From Maribacter sp. (GTDB taxonomy: Bacteria > Bacteroidota > Bacteroidia > Flavobacteriales > Flavobacteriaceae), in assembly GCA_011050675.1 (NCBI GenBank), contig DRFI01000017.1:124001-188000 (forward strand): a stretch of 64,000 bases of DNA. Reading direction: 5' to 3'. Under the pieces are notes generated by a model. It searched no databases. It saw only the letters and a list, made by a program, of their open reading frames with translations, and was not told where the DNA came from. Shown piece by piece: positions 27,309 through 36,631 of the stretch (position 1 is its first letter; each line of letters begins with the position of its first letter). The position numbers were made by a program, and so were the translations under genes.

Positions 27309-28820
27309 TTAAAACTTAAAAGTAAGACCACTATAAACGCCAACAGAATATGGTCTAAAAGTCCCATTAATTTCTGAGAAGGTATTTAATTGATATTTGA
27401 ATATTGGCTCTACATTGAAACGGATTTTTTGAGAAAAGTTATAGTTAAGTCCAAGTCCCATATTGGCACTAAAATTTACGTCGTTTATGTTGTTCGCTTC
27501 ACCAATTTCAGTGGTAAGTTCGCCTGCTGTCAAAGAAACGGAGTTGTTTATAAGAAGTAGAGAACTTACGCCGCCAATTATATTTACACCGAATTTCTTG
27601 TCAATAAGTGCGTAATTCAGTTCAACAGGTAGCTCTAGGTATCCAAATTGTTGAGACATGTAGCCATCTCTAGTTGGGCTTTTTGCCGTTACATCTAGCG
27701 CAGAGTTAGTTGTACTATACTTGTCTGAAGTAACTATCTTACTAGAAATAGTTAATGTATTAGATGTTTCTGCATAATCGATGGTAGCTAATTGTCCATT
27801 GCTAGACGCGAAACTTGAAGAAGAGGAAAAAGCAACATCTTCGGTGTCGTATCCATAATCCACTTTATTAATACCGGACCTTATGGTTAGTTTCTTTGTA
27901 ACAGCGTATGCTACAGAAACACCATAACTCATATTTACATTTCCTGATTTGGAATTAGGTGTAAAAATTGAATTTACGGGAGATCCCTCTCCAAGCGCGC
28001 TAAAATATACTGGTGCAACATTAGGTCCTGCAGACCACCTGTTACTAGCAACTTTTTCTTTCTTTAACTCCTCTTGATTTTCTATTTCTTCAAATATAGA
28101 TTTCTTATCTGTTTTAGGCTTCTTTACAACTTCTTTGGTTTCACTATTTTCAGCAATAGTATTTTCTGCTTCAATATTTTTGAAGTCTATTGAATTTCTA
28201 GATTTTTCATCATTTTTGGCAATATCTATATTCTTGAAATGATTGTTGTCTGATGAATCTATGTTGTTCTTATTTACTTCTTTTATAGTGCTATTCTCTG
28301 CTACTAAAGCATGAGATGTGTTGCTGTTAGATTTACTATCACTTTCACTAAAAACAACTGATGGTTGGGATTTAGGTTTATGATTTATGTTGTTTTTATT
28401 TGCTATATCATCAACACTAGTGGATTCATTTTGCCCAGTATGAATAGAACTTTCCAAATTGTTATGATTACCCTTTTCAATACTACTTTGCTCAACTAGT
28501 TCATTGTTATCAATGTCTATTGGGTCAGCCAGTATTTCTTTTGTTGAATTTGATTGTTTTTCAATAGCTTCCTCTATCGGGTTATCGGTGTCAACCAATA
28601 TTTGATTCGCTTGTTGGTCGCTTGAAAGTGAGTTAAATAGGATTAAACCTAAAGCCAGTGCAGCTGCAATACCACTTAATTGCCACCAAATCGGAATCAC
28701 TCGTCTTTTTTTCTTCTTATTTAATGACGCATCAATTGCCCGCCAGACTTTATTGTCTGGAGTTTGCTTGAAGTCCGATAGCTTATCTCGGAAAAGTTCG
28801 TCTAAATTCTTCTTTTGCAT
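27309..28820 (-). CDS. Predicted dual-membrane-spanning anti-sigma factor with C-terminal barrel
   Basis: A 503-residue protein of unusual layout: a charged cytoplasmic N-terminus (1-40, LFRDKLSDFKQTPDNKVW, then a KKKKRR stop-transfer), one inner-membrane helix (about 42-64), a low-complexity Asn/Ser/Lys/Glu-rich stretch (about 65-260) and an outer-membrane beta-barrel domain (about 261-503, starting RWSAGPNVAPVYFSA and ending GLTFKF). There is no cleavable signal peptide. It follows an ECF sigma gene by 31 bases. This matches the dual membrane-spanning anti-sigma class (Dma) I recall from Bacteroides thetaiotaomicron. I infer that the N-terminus binds the neighbouring sigma factor and the barrel senses outer-membrane state. 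Confidence 0.72.
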   Translation of the reverse strand: MQKKNLDELFRDKLSDFKQTPDNKVWRAIDASLNKKKKRRVIPIWWQLSGIAAALALGLILFNSLSSDQQANQILVDTDNPIEEAIEKQSNSTKEILADPIDIDNNELVEQSSIEKGNHNNLESSIHTGQNESTSVDDIANKNNINHKPKSQPSVVFSESDSKSNSNTSHALVAENSTIKEVNKNNIDSSDNNHFKNIDIAKNDEKSRNSIDFKNIEAENTIAENSETKEVVKKPKTDKKSIFEEIENQEELKKEKVASNRWSAGPNVAPVYFSALGEGSPVNSIFTPNSKSGNVNMSYGVSVAYAVTKKLTIRSGINKVDYGYDTEDVAFSSSSSFASSNGQLATIDYAETSNTLTISSKIVTSDKYSTTNSALDVTAKSPTRDGYMSQQFGYLELPVELNYALIDKKFGVNIIGGVSSLLLINNSVSLTAGELTTEIGEANNINDVNFSANMGLGLNYNFSQKIRFNVEPIFKYQLNTFSEINGTFRPYSVGVYSGLTFKF

Positions 28821-28851
28821 CTAGTACTATTTCTGTCTATAATCTAAAAGA

Positions 28852-29418
28852 TTATAAAAAGTGTGTTGATATTATAATGAGGACGCTAATAATTGATTGC
28901 GTCAGCTTTGTCTCTATTTTTTCTTTTAATAATGCTCTTGCCCTGGCAAGATTAGATTTGGAAGTACCTATGGAGGTACCTAACAATTCACTAATCTCTT
29001 TGTGGGTGTATCCATCCAAAACATATAAATTGAATGTAGCACGATACTTATTTGGTAATTCTTGTATAAAGCCTAGTAGTGATTGTAAACTAATATCGCT
29101 AAAGGCATCATCTACGGTAACTTCCTCTTCTGTATTTTCAGAAACGACATTTAAATACTCCTCTTTTCTGTATTTCTGTAAGGCGGTATTTACGGTAATC
29201 CTTTTCATCCAACCTTCAAAAGAACCTGTGTTTTTAAACTGACCTATTTTCTCATAAATAGTCATGAAACTATCATGTAGGGTGTCTTCGGCCTGAGTTT
29301 TAGATTTGGAGTATTTTAAGCATATACCAAAGAGGGTAGTAGCATAGGCTCTATACAATAGTTCCTGCGCTTTACGGTCTCCTTTTTTGCAATTATGTAT
29401 GAGTTCTTCTAGACTCAC
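28852..29418 (-). CDS. ECF RNA polymerase sigma factor
   Basis: A 188-residue ECF sigma factor. Region 2 lies at about 20-90 (AEDTLHDSFMTIYEKIGQF, GSFEGWMKRITVNTALQKYRK) and region 4 at about 115-165 (FNLYVLDGYTHKEISELLG, SIGTSKSNLARARALLKEK). The last ~14 residues (SIISVLIIISTHFL) are strongly hydrophobic, which is unusual for a soluble sigma factor. It is followed by the probable anti-sigma gene and preceded by a lipoprotein gene 15 bases away. Confidence 0.92.
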   Translation of the reverse strand: MSLEELIHNCKKGDRKAQELLYRAYATTLFGICLKYSKSKTQAEDTLHDSFMTIYEKIGQFKNTGSFEGWMKRITVNTALQKYRKEEYLNVVSENTEEEVTVDDAFSDISLQSLLGFIQELPNKYRATFNLYVLDGYTHKEISELLGTSIGTSKSNLARARALLKEKIETKLTQSIISVLIIISTHFL

Positions 29419-29433
29419 AAATGGTTGGTTGTT

Positions 29434-29859
29434 TTAAGGTTTATTTACAGGCACGACAATTTCTAAATACTGGGCCTCTCCTTCATTATTGTCTCCAATA
29501 TAAAATTTAAATGTATAGGGATCGGTATAGATTACTTGAAAGTTGAAAGATGCTGTTTCTTGAACAAGTTCCTCCATGCAATTATCAAAATCAGTTCTTA
29601 CTGCACCAATGGCAACAATACTTCTAACGGTCAAGGAATCTTTAACAACATCAAAACCTTCGTAGTATGTGCAACTGTCAGGTTTAAGGTAATTTACAGA
29701 TATCTTATAGGTTTGATTTAAATCAAAAGATTCTGGTACTTCTGCATCGACAATTTCTAAAGCAGTAAAATGAAAATTGGCGCCATCATCATCAATAGAA
29801 CAACCATTGCATATAAATACTAAGACCATGGTCAATAGTATTAACTTATTTCTCATCAT
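29434..29859 (-). CDS. Hypothetical lipoprotein of the sigma cluster
   Basis: A 141-residue protein with a lipoprotein signal (lipobox CNGC, lipidated C20) followed by SIDDDGANFHFTALEIVDAE. The mature region is predicted beta-sandwich-like with four further cysteines-containing stretches (KPDSCTYYEG, FDNCMEEL). I do not recognise a family. It is the first gene of the minus-strand sigma cluster, 15 bases upstream of the sigma gene, so it may be a sensor part or a regulon member. It lies 80 bases downstream of recA without a visible terminator between them. Confidence 0.7.
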   Translation of the reverse strand: MMRNKLILLTMVLVFICNGCSIDDDGANFHFTALEIVDAEVPESFDLNQTYKISVNYLKPDSCTYYEGFDVVKDSLTVRSIVAIGAVRTDFDNCMEELVQETASFNFQVIYTDPYTFKFYIGDNNEGEAQYLEIVVPVNKP

Positions 29860-29939
29860 ATAACAGTTTTGTTTATAAGATGAAAATGAAGTGCAATGGT
29901 TGCGTTAATTCATTTATGTTAATTTAAATAAAACTGGAT

Positions 29940-30947
29940 TTAAGCATTTAAGGCAGCAATTGCTTCTCTAATTTTACCATCTAATTCCTCAAAAAGTTCA
30001 GGATTATCTAAAAGTATGTTTTTAACAGCATCACGACCTTGACCTAGTTTTGTGTCGCCATAGCTAAACCATGATCCACTCTTTTTTATAATTTCGTATT
30101 CAACACCTAAGTCAATAACTTCACCAACTTTAGAAATACCTTCACCATACATAATATCAAATTCAGTGGTACGGAAAGGTGGTGCTACTTTATTCTTAAC
30201 AACTTTTACTCTGGTCTTGTTTCCTTGAACATTACCATCGGTATCTTTTATTTGTGTAGATCTTCTAATGTCTAAACGAACAGATGCGTAAAATTTAAGC
30301 GCATTACCACCAGTAGTAGTTTCTGGGTTACCGAACATTACACCAATTTTTTCACGTAATTGATTAATGAATATAACGGTACAATTTGTTTTACTGATAG
30401 AACCGGTTAATTTTCTAAGTGCCTGAGACATTAAACGTGCGTGAAGTCCCATTTTAGAATCTCCCATTTCACCTTCAATTTCACTTTTAGGTGTCAATGC
30501 GGCAACTGAATCTATTACTACAATATCGATTGCTCCAGAACGAATTAAGTTATCTGCTATCTCTAATCCTTGCTCACCGTTATCTGGTTGTGAAATAATT
30601 AGGTTATCTATATCAACACCCAATTTTTGAGCGTAAAAACGGTCAAAAGCATGCTCGGCATCAATAAATGCAGCAATACCTCCTTTTTTTTGTGCTTCTG
30701 CTATAGCATGTAAGGTCAAGGTTGTTTTACCTGAAGATTCTGGTCCATATATTTCAACTACACGGCCTCTTGGGTAGCCACCTACGCCTAAGGCAATATC
30801 TAAACCTAATGAGCCAGAAGGTATCACTTCAACATCTGCAACAACACTATCTCCCAATTTCATTACAGCGCCCTTACCATAGGTCTTATCCATTTTGTCA
30901 AGGGTTAACTTTAATGCTTTTAATTTTGCTTCTTTTTCAGAACTCAT
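29940..30947 (-). CDS. recA: Recombinase RecA
   Basis: A 335-residue RecA. Walker [10 protein letters not shown] is at residues 68-76. Walker [21 protein letters not shown] and the L2 region [20 protein letters not shown] are intact, split here by loop L1. It drives homologous recombination and SOS induction. The C-terminus lacks the acidic tail of E. coli RecA, as in many Bacteroidota. No LexA box is obvious upstream by eye. Confidence 0.98.
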   Translation of the reverse strand: MSSEKEAKLKALKLTLDKMDKTYGKGAVMKLGDSVVADVEVIPSGSLGLDIALGVGGYPRGRVVEIYGPESSGKTTLTLHAIAEAQKKGGIAAFIDAEHAFDRFYAQKLGVDIDNLIISQPDNGEQGLEIADNLIRSGAIDIVVIDSVAALTPKSEIEGEMGDSKMGLHARLMSQALRKLTGSISKTNCTVIFINQLREKIGVMFGNPETTTGGNALKFYASVRLDIRRSTQIKDTDGNVQGNKTRVKVVKNKVAPPFRTTEFDIMYGEGISKVGEVIDLGVEYEIIKKSGSWFSYGDTKLGQGRDAVKNILLDNPELFEELDGKIREAIAALNA

Positions 30948-31165
30948 TTTCTATTTTTTTGGAAAGCTAAATTACCAAATCTTTTTTGATTTGAATAATA
31001 TACGAATTGTATTACGCAACCATTTTAGGCAATTAGTATCTATAAGAAATAGAAGTTGCTTTTTAGGTAATGTGCCGGTGTAGTAGTAACAACAAATAAA
31101 CTTGGGTATTTCCTTTTTGTATTCTTTCAAGAATGCTATGAAAAAGAAAAAATGAAATATTCAAC

Positions 31166-31200
31166 AAAGAGTCTTGTATAAAACAAGGCTCTTTTTTATT
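31166..31200 (+). terminator. Orphan plus-strand terminator upstream of trhO
   Basis: AAAGAGTCTTGT (31166-31177) pairs with ACAAGGCTCTTT (31183-31194) through one G-T wobble, and is followed by a T-rich run (TTTTATTTT). The nearest gene upstream, recA, is transcribed away from it. Confidence 0.65.
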
Positions 31201-31251
31201 TTATAAGGTGGTTAACCTTAATATAATAGGTGCATTTTTCAATATTATCGT

Positions 31252-31259
31252 TATTTTTG
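31252..31259 (+). promoter_or_regulatory. Candidate -7 element for trhO
   Basis: TATTTTTG matches TAnnTTTG exactly, about 60 bases before the trhO start. No clean -33 TTG is seen. A small CTGCC/GGCAG hairpin lies in the leader at 31287-31300. Confidence 0.4.
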
Positions 31260-31319
31260 CTCTTCGAAATTTTTCTATAAACTTTCTGCCAATAGGCAGA
31301 CTTAAATTATTAGTATAGC

Positions 31320-32351
31320 ATGCAACTGTACAATACGTTAAGTGCAATAGAAAGAGCAGCTTTAATTGAAGAAGCGGGTAAGGAACGACTTACTATCTCT
31401 TTCTATACTTATGCACACATTGGTAATACCGACATTTTTAGAAATCACCTTTTTATTAACTGGAACGAGATGGATGTTCTTGGGCGTATTTATGTAGCCC
31501 AAGAGGGTATAAATGCGCAACTTTCTGTACCAGCTGAAAATTTTAATATTTTCAAAGAGCACTTAGATGGTATTTCTTTTCTAGAAAATGTGCGTCTGAA
31601 TATTGCCATAGAGCAAGACAACCTTTCTTTTTTAAAGTTAAAAGTGAAAGTTCGCAATAAGATTGTTGCGGACGGATTAAATGACAACACTTTTGATGTT
31701 ACTAATAAAGGGATTCATGTAGACGCTGAAAAATTCAATGAACTAATTGAAGACCCAGATACGGTTCTCGTAGATATGCGTAATCACTACGAAAGTGAAA
31801 TAGGTCATTTTAAAAATGCTGTAACTCCAGATGTAGATACGTTTAGAGATTCATTGGACATTATTGAAAAGGATTTGGCTGATCATAAAAAAGACAAAAA
31901 ACTGGTAATGTATTGTACTGGTGGAATTCGTTGTGAGAAAGCTAGTGCTTATTACAAACATAAAGGCTTTGAACAGGTATATCAGTTAGAAGGCGGAATC
32001 ATTGAATATACAAGACAGGTCGAGAAAAATAATCTTGAAAATAAGTTCAAGGGAAAGAACTTTGTTTTTGACCATAGAAGGGGTGAGCGAATTAGTGATG
32101 ATGTGATTGCTAACTGTCATCAATGCGGCGAATCTTGTGACGAGCATGTAAATTGTGCTAATGAGGCTTGCCATTTGTTATTCATTCAATGTAAATCTTG
32201 CGCTGAAAAAATGAATAACTGTTGTTCAGACGCTTGCAAAGAGGTTCATGAGCTACCTTTTGAGGAACAAAAAGCATTAAGAAAAGGTAAAGTTGTTAGT
32301 AATAAGATTTTTAAAAAGGGTCGTTCAGAGGTATTGAAGTTTAAAAAATAG
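31320..32351 (+). CDS. trhO: tRNA uridine(34) hydroxylase TrhO (YceA family)
   Basis: A 343-residue rhodanese-family protein. The N-terminal UPF0176 domain (1-125) leads to the rhodanese domain with active-site loop YCTGGIRCEKAS (C199, C205). The cysteine-rich C-terminal region (about 248-300, with CHQCGESC and CANEAC motifs) is typical of the family and probably binds metal. TrhO hydroxylates tRNA U34 to ho5U in an oxygen-dependent way. The protein is monocistronic, with its own -7 box and a following hairpin. Confidence 0.93.
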   Translation: MQLYNTLSAIERAALIEEAGKERLTISFYTYAHIGNTDIFRNHLFINWNEMDVLGRIYVAQEGINAQLSVPAENFNIFKEHLDGISFLENVRLNIAIEQDNLSFLKLKVKVRNKIVADGLNDNTFDVTNKGIHVDAEKFNELIEDPDTVLVDMRNHYESEIGHFKNAVTPDVDTFRDSLDIIEKDLADHKKDKKLVMYCTGGIRCEKASAYYKHKGFEQVYQLEGGIIEYTRQVEKNNLENKFKGKNFVFDHRRGERISDDVIANCHQCGESCDEHVNCANEACHLLFIQCKSCAEKMNNCCSDACKEVHELPFEEQKALRKGKVVSNKIFKKGRSEVLKFKK

Positions 32352-32369
32352 AGGCTAGAATGCCTGTTT

Positions 32370-32398
32370 AAATTAGGTTGTTAGACCTAGTTTTAATT
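32370..32398 (+). terminator. Probable trhO terminator
   Basis: AAATTAGGT (32370-32378) pairs with ACCTAGTTT (32385-32393) with one G-T pair around a 6-base loop, followed by TAATTTTAAAT. It lies 18 bases after the stop. Confidence 0.5.
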
Positions 32399-32595
32399 TT
32401 AAATAATACCTGATTTATGTATGTTGAACCTTGATTTTTCAACTTTCGTAAACTATGGGTAAAGTCACTATTTAAAATAGTTGCCGTCAACTTAGCTTTT
32501 ATTTCACATTAAAAAAACTGTATCTTTACCTATAAGTTTTTTATGAACCTTTTTTGGTGAATTTTAAAAGATTCGACCAAGTCAATATATATATT

Positions 32596-33783
32596 ATGGG
32601 TTGTAGTAGTTGTTCTACCGGTAAGGATGGACAACCAAAGGGATGCAAGAACAACGGTACTTGCGGTACAGATGGTTGCAATAAATTGACAGTCTTTGAC
32701 TGGCTTTCAAATATGTCGCTCCCTAATGGGGAACGACCATTCGATTTTGTTGAAGTACGATTTAAAAATAGTAGAAAAGAATTTTTTCAAAACACAGAAA
32801 ATCTTTCACTTTCCATTGGCGATATAGTTGCCACACAAGCAGAATCAGGTCATGATATTGGTATGGTTACCTTAACGGGTGAGCTTGTACGTGTGCAAAT
32901 GAAGCGAAAAAAAGAATCTTTTACTGATAAAGATGCTCCAAAAGTTTATAGAAAAGCAAGTCAGAAAGACATAGACATTTGGCAGAAATGTCGTGATCGA
33001 GAAGAAGAAATAAAGAAAAGAGCGCGTGAAATTGCTATTATCTTAAAGCTTCAAATGAAGATTTCTGATGTCGAATTTCAAGGAGATGGCTCTAAAGCCA
33101 CTTTTTATTATACGGCAGATGAACGTGTAGATTTTCGTCAGCTTATAAAAGACATGGCGAAAGCATTTGGTATACGTATTGAAATGCGTCAAATTGGATA
33201 TCGTCAAGAAGCTCAAAGACTTGGAGGTATAGGCTCTTGTGGTAGAGAATTATGTTGTTCTACATGGCTTACCGATTTTAGGTCTGTAAGTACTTCTGCG
33301 GCTCGTTATCAACAGTTATCATTGAATCCGCAAAAACTTGCAGGTCAATGTGGAAAATTGAAATGTTGCCTTAACTATGAGTTAGATGTCTATTTAGATG
33401 CTCTAAAGGATTTTCCTTCTCAAGAAACCAAGTTATTTACCGATAAAGGACTCGCTTTTTGTCAAAAAACCGATATTTTCAAAGAGATGCTTTGGTTTTC
33501 ATACAAAGAGGACCCGGGTAATTGGCACGTTCTTTCAAAAGATCAAGTAAATGAGATCTTAGATAAAAATAAGAAGAAAGAAAAGGTCGCTAGTTTAGAA
33601 ATGTACGCAATGGAAATTGTCGTAGAAGAAAAGGTAGTTTTTGAAAATGTTGTTGGTCAAGATAGCTTAACGCGTTTCGATAAGCCTAAGGGTAGTGTCA
33701 ACAAGAACAAAAATAAGAATCGGAATAGAAACCGAAATAAGAACAAGAACAAAAATCGTAACAAAAATCAGAACAATGCGTAG
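32596..33783 (+). CDS. ricT: PSP1/RicT family protein
   Basis: A 395-residue protein with a cysteine-rich N-terminus (CSSCSTGKDGQPKGC, then CGTDGC), a PSP1 domain (about 45-330) with GGIGSCGRELCCSTWL and GQCGKLKCCLNYEL, and an extreme Asn/Lys/Arg tail. Bacillus RicT works with RicA and RicF as an Fe-S complex in RNA maturation; here only this member is present. I chose ATG 32596 (MGCSSCST), the usual flavobacterial N-terminus, over a GTG 42 bases upstream. The 3' end overlaps gldH by 8 bases. Confidence 0.85.
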   Translation: MGCSSCSTGKDGQPKGCKNNGTCGTDGCNKLTVFDWLSNMSLPNGERPFDFVEVRFKNSRKEFFQNTENLSLSIGDIVATQAESGHDIGMVTLTGELVRVQMKRKKESFTDKDAPKVYRKASQKDIDIWQKCRDREEEIKKRAREIAIILKLQMKISDVEFQGDGSKATFYYTADERVDFRQLIKDMAKAFGIRIEMRQIGYRQEAQRLGGIGSCGRELCCSTWLTDFRSVSTSAARYQQLSLNPQKLAGQCGKLKCCLNYELDVYLDALKDFPSQETKLFTDKGLAFCQKTDIFKEMLWFSYKEDPGNWHVLSKDQVNEILDKNKKKEKVASLEMYAMEIVVEEKVVFENVVGQDSLTRFDKPKGSVNKNKNKNRNRNRNKNKNKNRNKNQNNA

Positions 33784-34261
33784 CTTATCTTGTTGCTTTT
33801 TAGCCTTAGTGCTTTTTGCATCTTGTGACAGTAATATTATAAAATCTGAATATCAAAGTTTAGTAGATGGTGTTTGGAATAAAGATAATGTTCTAGAGTT
33901 CTCCCTTTCTAAAATGGATACCGTTTCTGGGCATGATATATTTATAAATGTTAGAAACGATAACACCTTTCCCTATAGTAACTTATTTATTATAGCTGCA
34001 ATAACTACTCCAGAAGGCCAAGTGACTAAAGATACTTTAGAGTATGCTATGTCATTACCAGATGGTACTTGGTTAGGAAAAGGTAGTGGCAGTATCAAAG
34101 AAAATAAATTGTGGTATAAAGAAAACATCGTTTTTTCATCTTCTGGCGTATATACTATTGAGGTATCACAGGCGATGCGTAAAAATGGTAATGTTTCTGG
34201 TGTAATTGGACTAGAAGGTATTACCGATGTAGGTATAGAAGTAACAAAAAGCACCCCTTAA
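33776..34261 (+). CDS. gldH: Gliding motility lipoprotein GldH
   Basis: A 161-residue lipoprotein with lipobox FASC (C17). The mature protein is beta-rich, with PYSNLFIIAAITTPEGQV and GVYTIEVSQAMRKNG, matching GldH, which is required for gliding and chitin use in Flavobacterium johnsoniae. The position after a RicT gene and before a penicillin-binding protein agrees with known flavobacterial order. ATG 33776 starts the signal peptide; an open frame further upstream reads only the out-of-frame repeat tail of ricT and is not a real N-terminus. Confidence 0.9.
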   Translation: MRSLSCCFLALVLFASCDSNIIKSEYQSLVDGVWNKDNVLEFSLSKMDTVSGHDIFINVRNDNTFPYSNLFIIAAITTPEGQVTKDTLEYAMSLPDGTWLGKGSGSIKENKLWYKENIVFSSSGVYTIEVSQAMRKNGNVSGVIGLEGITDVGIEVTKSTP

Positions 34262-34265
34262 AAAA

Positions 34266-36611
34266 ATGGCAAAAGCGGTAAAGAAAAAAACAACCAATAG
34301 TTTCTCCAAATTCATCATGTGGTTTTGGATTTTATTTGCGTCAGGTATTGCCTTAGTGGCATTAATATTCTTGTCTGCCTCTTGGGGTCTGTTCGGCGAA
34401 CTTCCTCCTTATGAGTATTTAGAAAATCCGCAGACGAACTTAGCTTCTCAAATTATATCTTCTGATGGTAATTTGCTAGGTAAATTTTACTTAGATGATA
34501 ACCGTACAGATGTAAAATTTGATGATTTACCAGAGAATTTGGTTAATGCATTGATTGCAACTGAAGATGCACGTTTTAAGGATCATTCTGGTATTGACGC
34601 AAGAGGTACATTTAGAGCATTTGCTTATTTAGGAAGCAAAGGTGGCGCAAGTACTATATCTCAACAATTGGCGCGTCAACTATTTGTTGGGGTTCGTTCT
34701 AGAAGTAAGTTCGATGCTATAAAACAGAAGATTAAGGAATGGGTTTTAGCCATTAGATTAGAGCGTAGTTATACCAAAGAGGAAATAATAAGTATGTATT
34801 TCAATATATACGATTTTGGTAATAATGCTGATGGTATTCGTTCAGCAGCACGTATTTATTTCGGTAAAGAGCCAACAGATCTTAAAACAGAAGAGTCGGC
34901 AATGTTAGTGGGTATGTTTAAAAATTCATCACTTTTTAATCCTCTTCGTAGAGAAGAAATGGTGAAGAATCGAAGAGACGTTGTTTTGGCGCAAATGGCA
35001 AAATATGACTTCATTACAGAAGTAGAAAAAGATTCGCTACAGGCTACCAAAATGGATATTAATTATAATCCAGAAACACATAGTGTTGGTTTGGCTACTT
35101 ATTTTAGAATGTATTTACAGCGTTTTATGAAAGGCTGGATAAACAAAAATCCTAAACCGGCTATTGGAGACGAATCTGATAAATACAACCTTTATTTAGA
35201 CGGACTTAAAATATATACCACCATAGATTCTAAAATGCAGGCTAATGCAGAAGAGGCTGTTAATGAGCATATGACAAAATTGCAAGCTGAGTTCTTCCAT
35301 CAGAATACACCTGATAGGAATAAAACAGCTCCTTTTCTAGATATTACTCCAGAAGAGACCAATAAAATTTTAGAGCGCGCCATGAAAACTTCCGAAAGAT
35401 GGAAAATTATGGAGGGCGCAGGTAAATCTGAAAAGGAAATCAGAGAGTCTTTTAAAAAGAAAACTGAAATGACGGTTTTCGATTGGGAAAGTCCTACTAA
35501 AGAAAAGGATACCATTCTTACCCCAATAGATTCCATTCGCTATTATAAAGCATTTTTAAGAACGGCGATGATGTCAATGGAGCCACAAACAGGTCATGTT
35601 AAGGCATGGGTAGGTGGTATCAATTATAAGCATTTTCAATATGATAATGTTATTCAAGGTGCAAGACAGGCAGGTTCTACATTCAAACCTTTTGTATATG
35701 CTGCAGCGATTGATCAATTGCGATTATCGCCTTGTGAAACTCGCCCAGATACGCAATATTGTATAGAAGCTGGCAAACACGGTAACGTAGAGCCTTGGTG
35801 TCCTAGAAACTCCGATATGAAGTATTCAGGAACTAGCTATACTTTAAAAAGGGCATTAGCAAATTCTGTGAATACGGTTACTGCTCAATTAATAGATGAG
35901 GTTGGACCAAAATCTGTGGTAAGCATGGTTCGTAACTTAGGATTATCTGGAGATATTTTAGAAGTGCCTTCTATTGCGTTAGGAGCTTTAGATGTTAATG
36001 TCTATGAAATGGTAGGTGCATATGGTGCTTTTGCCAATCAAGGGGTTTATGTAAAACCAGTTATGGTTACTCGTATCGAAAATAAAGACGGAACGGTATT
36101 ATATGAATATGTTCCTGAAACTAAAGATGTGTTGAGTAAAGATGTTTCATACGCTATTCTAGATTTATTGAAAGGGGTAACCCAAGGTGGATCAGGTACA
36201 CGTTTACGTACCACAGGTGCTAATAAATGGAGGAAAGAATATGATGAGATTATAACTGGGTACCCATATAAGTTAACAAACCCAATAGCAGGTAAAACAG
36301 GTACAACCCAAAATAATAGCGATGGTTGGTTTATGGGTATGGTTCCAAATTTAGTTACTGGTGTTTGGGTAGGTGGAGAGGAAAGAGCGGTTCACTTTAA
36401 AAGTATTACTTATGGTCAAGGAGCATCAATGGCTCTACCTATTTGGGGCCTTTACATGACCAAAAACTATGCAGATGAAGAATTAGGTATTTCTAAAGAA
36501 GATTTTGAACGACCAATTAACATGTCGATCGAAATTGATTGCGATAAGTTTTCTGAAGGTATTCAGAAAGACAATGATATTGAAGACGACTTAGATGATT
36601 TAGATTTTTAA
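34266..36611 (+). CDS. Penicillin-binding protein 1A-type bifunctional transglycosylase/transpeptidase
   Basis: A 781-residue class A PBP that polymerises and crosslinks peptidoglycan. It has an N-terminal anchor (about 15-38), the GT51 domain with the catalytic ATEDARFKDHSGID motif (E100), and a transpeptidase domain with GSTFKPFVYA (nucleophile Ser), the SVN motif and KTGTTQ. The tail is very acidic (NDIEDDLDDLDF). It starts 4 bases after gldH, so ricT, gldH and this gene are one operon, closed by a strong terminator. Confidence 0.95.
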   Translation: MAKAVKKKTTNSFSKFIMWFWILFASGIALVALIFLSASWGLFGELPPYEYLENPQTNLASQIISSDGNLLGKFYLDDNRTDVKFDDLPENLVNALIATEDARFKDHSGIDARGTFRAFAYLGSKGGASTISQQLARQLFVGVRSRSKFDAIKQKIKEWVLAIRLERSYTKEEIISMYFNIYDFGNNADGIRSAARIYFGKEPTDLKTEESAMLVGMFKNSSLFNPLRREEMVKNRRDVVLAQMAKYDFITEVEKDSLQATKMDINYNPETHSVGLATYFRMYLQRFMKGWINKNPKPAIGDESDKYNLYLDGLKIYTTIDSKMQANAEEAVNEHMTKLQAEFFHQNTPDRNKTAPFLDITPEETNKILERAMKTSERWKIMEGAGKSEKEIRESFKKKTEMTVFDWESPTKEKDTILTPIDSIRYYKAFLRTAMMSMEPQTGHVKAWVGGINYKHFQYDNVIQGARQAGSTFKPFVYAAAIDQLRLSPCETRPDTQYCIEAGKHGNVEPWCPRNSDMKYSGTSYTLKRALANSVNTVTAQLIDEVGPKSVVSMVRNLGLSGDILEVPSIALGALDVNVYEMVGAYGAFANQGVYVKPVMVTRIENKDGTVLYEYVPETKDVLSKDVSYAILDLLKGVTQGGSGTRLRTTGANKWRKEYDEIITGYPYKLTNPIAGKTGTTQNNSDGWFMGMVPNLVTGVWVGGEERAVHFKSITYGQGASMALPIWGLYMTKNYADEELGISKEDFERPINMSIEIDCDKFSEGIQKDNDIEDDLDDLDF

Positions 36612-36631
36612 TAGTATAGCATTACGTATAT

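Larger units (their letters stand above)
30948..31319. other. Intergenic region between recA and trhO
   Basis: This 372-base gap contains the recA upstream region, a plus-strand terminator-like hairpin (31166-31194) that does not belong to any annotated gene, and the trhO -7 box (31252-31259). I find no open frame of useful length in 30960-31165. A small RNA ending at the hairpin is possible. Confidence 0.5.

Noticed and set aside
28877..29242. 121-codon frame opposite the ECF sigma gene
   Set aside because: The minus-strand gene has all sigma-70 region 2 and 4 motifs; the plus-strand frame is an antisense shadow with serine-rich nonsense.
33695..33775. N-terminal extension of GldH by 27 residues
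   Set aside because: The extension is an out-of-frame reading of the RicT repeat tail; the lipoprotein signal begins at ATG 33776.
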